NCBI RefSeq assembly: GCF_963668385.1 | Contig: NZ_OY764327.1 | Location: 4,126,501-4,190,500, forward strand | Direction: 5' to 3' | Source of the DNA: an uncultured Carboxylicivirga sp. | Lineage (GTDB): Bacteria > Bacteroidota > Bacteroidia > Bacteroidales > Marinilabiliaceae | Length of the DNA: 64,000 bases | Shown here: piece after piece, positions 62,189 to 64,000 of the stretch | Position numbering within the stretch: the first letter of the stretch is position 1 | How the letters are laid out: each line of letters starts with the position of its first letter | Notes under the pieces: generated by a model | What the model was told of the DNA's origin: nothing | What the model saw: only the letters and a program-made list of their open reading frames with translations | Database searches by the model: none | Position numbers and translations under genes: made by a program

Positions 62189-64000
62189 ATGATGATAATG
62201 AAAAAATATATAAGTCTGTTTTGGGTCTTTTTTATGGCAGGCATCACTGTCTGTGTAGCCCAAACCAAAACAATTACCGGTGTGGTAATTGAGAAAGAAA
62301 CAGATATGGGAATGCCCGGAGTAACAGTTGTTATTCCGGGAACTACCACCGGAACAGTTACTGATATGGATGGTAATTTTAGTCTTACCATTGATGAAAA
62401 TACTGCCACCCTGCAGGTTAGTTTTGTGGGTATGCAAACGCAGATGATTCAGTTGGATGCCCGCAAACATTATGTAGTAATGCTCGAAAATGAATCGGTT
62501 GGCTTGGATGAGGTGATTGCAGTAGCTTACGGTACAACTAAAAAGAGTTCGTTTACCGGAGCTGCCAGTGTGGTGAAAGGTGAAAGTTTAACCAAGATGC
62601 AATCGGCCAACCTGGCAAAATCCCTTGAAGGTAGTTTGGCGGGTGTTCAGGTAACACAAAGTTCTGGTCAGCCGGGCTCAGGAGGAAGCATTATTGTGCG
62701 TGGATTAGGTTCTATTTCAGCTTCGAAATCGCCTTTGATTGTATTGGATGGAGTACCTTACGAAGGATCGCTGAATTCGATTCCGGCACAGGATATCGAA
62801 AATATGTCGGTGTTAAAAGATGCTGCAGCCAACTCAATGTATGGTGCACGTGGCGCAAACGGAGTGATACTAATAACCACTAAAAAAGGTAAGTCCGGTG
62901 CTTTGAGTATTAATTTCGATTCGAGGGTTGGAGTCAACAGCAGGGGAGTACCTAACTACGATATCGTTACTGATCCGGCTGAATACTACCAGCTAAGTTG
63001 GGAGGCATTGCGCAATAGTTATTTAAATAAATATGGATATGCCGAAGCCGGCATGCAGGCATCGCAGGATTTAATTGATAATAGCTTAATATATAATGTT
63101 TACAGGGGTGTTTCCAATACCGAATTAATCGATCCGTTTACGGGTATGATTAATCCAAATGCCACAGAAACCAAATGGGGAAACGAGTGGGCAACAGTTC
63201 CCTTTAAAACAGGTATCCGACAAGAATATAACCTTAGCTTAAGCGGAGGTAGCGATATGTCAACCTACTATGCTTCATTCGGGTATTTGTCTGACGAAGG
63301 TATTATCGACGGTTCGGAGTTTGAACGTTTAAACGCGCGTTTCCAGATTGATCAGAAGTTTGGCAGCCTGTTTAAGCTTTCCGGAAATATTGCATATACC
63401 GGTACTATTCAGAATTCGGCTGCTGCTGGTGGTGCAAGTCAGGGCAACCTGTTTATGTTTACCCAATCGGTAGCGCCTATTTATCCGGTATACTTGTATG
63501 ATCTTGAAACCGGTGAGAAACAGTATCAGGCCAATGGCCAGCCGGCATACGATTATGGCGAAAGTACGGGCCGTCCTTTTGCTTCGTTAGCCAATCCGGT
63601 TGCCACAACCAAGGCCGACATCAACGATAATAAAGCCGATAACCTTACATTGCGCGGATCAGCTTTATTTAATATTATCGATGGATTAACCCTAACCGTA
63701 AACGGTGCTTACGATTTGTATTTTAATTACATGTCTACATTTATGACACCTATTGGGGGTGATGCCCAGGGCGTTGGCGGTTTAGGTTATAAAACGTCTC
63801 AGCGATATGTGTCAACAAACTACAACCAGTTATTGAACTACGAAAAAACAATTGGTTCGCATACCGTAAAGGCATTATTGGGGCATGAGTCGAAGAAGAA
63901 TAAAAACAACAACCTTTCTGGTAGCATGGCTAATTTCTACGATCCGTATAACCCTGAATTTGCCAATGCTACTTCATACCGAAGTCTTACATCAGGTTAT
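62189..64000 (+). CDS. SusC-like TonB-dependent importer B (partial, runs off the edge)
   Basis: An open frame from ATG 62189 (ATG 62192 and 62198 are alternatives; 62198 begins the signal peptide MKKYISLFWVFFMAGITVCVAQ) to the window end: 604 codons so far. It shows the CarboxypepD_reg-like domain (TITGVVIEKETDMGMPGVTVVI), the TonB-plug (SPLIVLDGVPYEGSLNSI, AANSMYGARGANGVILITTKKG) and the first barrel strands. It is distinct in sequence from importer A at 43958. It begins 14 nt after protease B, with no T9SS propeller-like gene between them. A SusD gene is expected to the right. Confidence 0.88.
   Translation, partial: MMIMKKYISLFWVFFMAGITVCVAQTKTITGVVIEKETDMGMPGVTVVIPGTTTGTVTDMDGNFSLTIDENTATLQVSFVGMQTQMIQLDARKHYVVMLENESVGLDEVIAVAYGTTKKSSFTGAASVVKGESLTKMQSANLAKSLEGSLAGVQVTQSSGQPGSGGSIIVRGLGSISASKSPLIVLDGVPYEGSLNSIPAQDIENMSVLKDAAANSMYGARGANGVILITTKKGKSGALSINFDSRVGVNSRGVPNYDIVTDPAEYYQLSWEALRNSYLNKYGYAEAGMQASQDLIDNSLIYNVYRGVSNTELIDPFTGMINPNATETKWGNEWATVPFKTGIRQEYNLSLSGGSDMSTYYASFGYLSDEGIIDGSEFERLNARFQIDQKFGSLFKLSGNIAYTGTIQNSAAAGGASQGNLFMFTQSVAPIYPVYLYDLETGEKQYQANGQPAYDYGESTGRPFASLANPVATTKADINDNKADNLTLRGSALFNIIDGLTLTVNGAYDLYFNYMSTFMTPIGGDAQGVGGLGYKTSQRYVSTNYNQLLNYEKTIGSHTVKALLGHESKKNKNNNLSGSMANFYDPYNPEFANATSYRSLTSGY

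Overview
The window looks like chromosome of a Bacteroidota bacterium, probably a marine or anaerobic member of the Marinilabiliales type. This is inferred from SusC/SusD-type outer-membrane import genes, type IX secretion (T9SS) C-terminal sorting domains, TAnnTTTG-type -7 promoter boxes, many lipoboxes, AT-rich codon use, and anaerobe-type 4Fe-4S proteins. I see no rRNA, tRNA or CRISPR array. Genus and species cannot be set from sequence alone.

Layout. 0-6.9 kb: the tail of an unrecognised gene, a divergent ABC-type ATPase, a PliI-like secreted protein, an EFR1-type flavodoxin/ferredoxin, an ECF sigma factor overlapping a probable membrane anti-sigma gene plus an outer-membrane protein, and a ferredoxin-nitroreductase, with three copies of a multi-hairpin REP-like repeat. 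7-22.2 kb: a cluster of secreted and outer-membrane proteins (two Omp85-like barrels, an alpha/beta esterase, two class C beta-lactamase-fold hydrolases, two Lumazine_bd_2-like proteins, a 'neuromedin U'-type barrel, a YtcJ-like amidohydrolase) interleaved with three paralogous AraC-family regulators on the opposite strand. 22.4-25.6 kb: a Septu (PtuA/PtuB) anti-phage pair and a duplicated helical protein with a 12-unit, 21-nt tandem array upstream. 25.6-27.2 kb: a 1.6-kb stretch of repeats without a convincing gene. 27.3-30.7 kb: more outer-membrane proteins, a MORN-repeat protein and a tiny lipoprotein. 31-64 kb: a large duplicated locus in which TPR/transmembrane/LuxR-type regulators lie next to giant subtilisin-like T9SS proteases (about 2,550 residues), T9SS proteins with beta-sandwich repeats, and SusC/SusD importers.

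Two regulatory patterns tie the window together. Ten promoters between 7 and 30.5 kb carry two direct half-sites (about TGAYnnnWTTGGRTA) exactly 21 bp apart, and in eight of them the -7 box begins 37 nt after the start of the proximal half-site. The intergenic partners of the three AraC genes are among them, so I infer one AraC-type envelope regulon. Separately, three promoters in the protease locus carry TGAGG direct repeats phased by 11 bp, 36-37 nt before a -7-like box. I infer that these are the targets of the TPR/LuxR-type regulators.

The second giant protease gene is interrupted by one in-frame TAA between its His and Ser catalytic codons, although 2,200 downstream codons stay open. It is a recent pseudogene, a recoding site or a sequence error. 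Functionally, the right half looks like a protein-degradation and peptide-import locus. The left half looks like a coordinately controlled set of envelope and periplasmic proteins whose substrate I cannot name.
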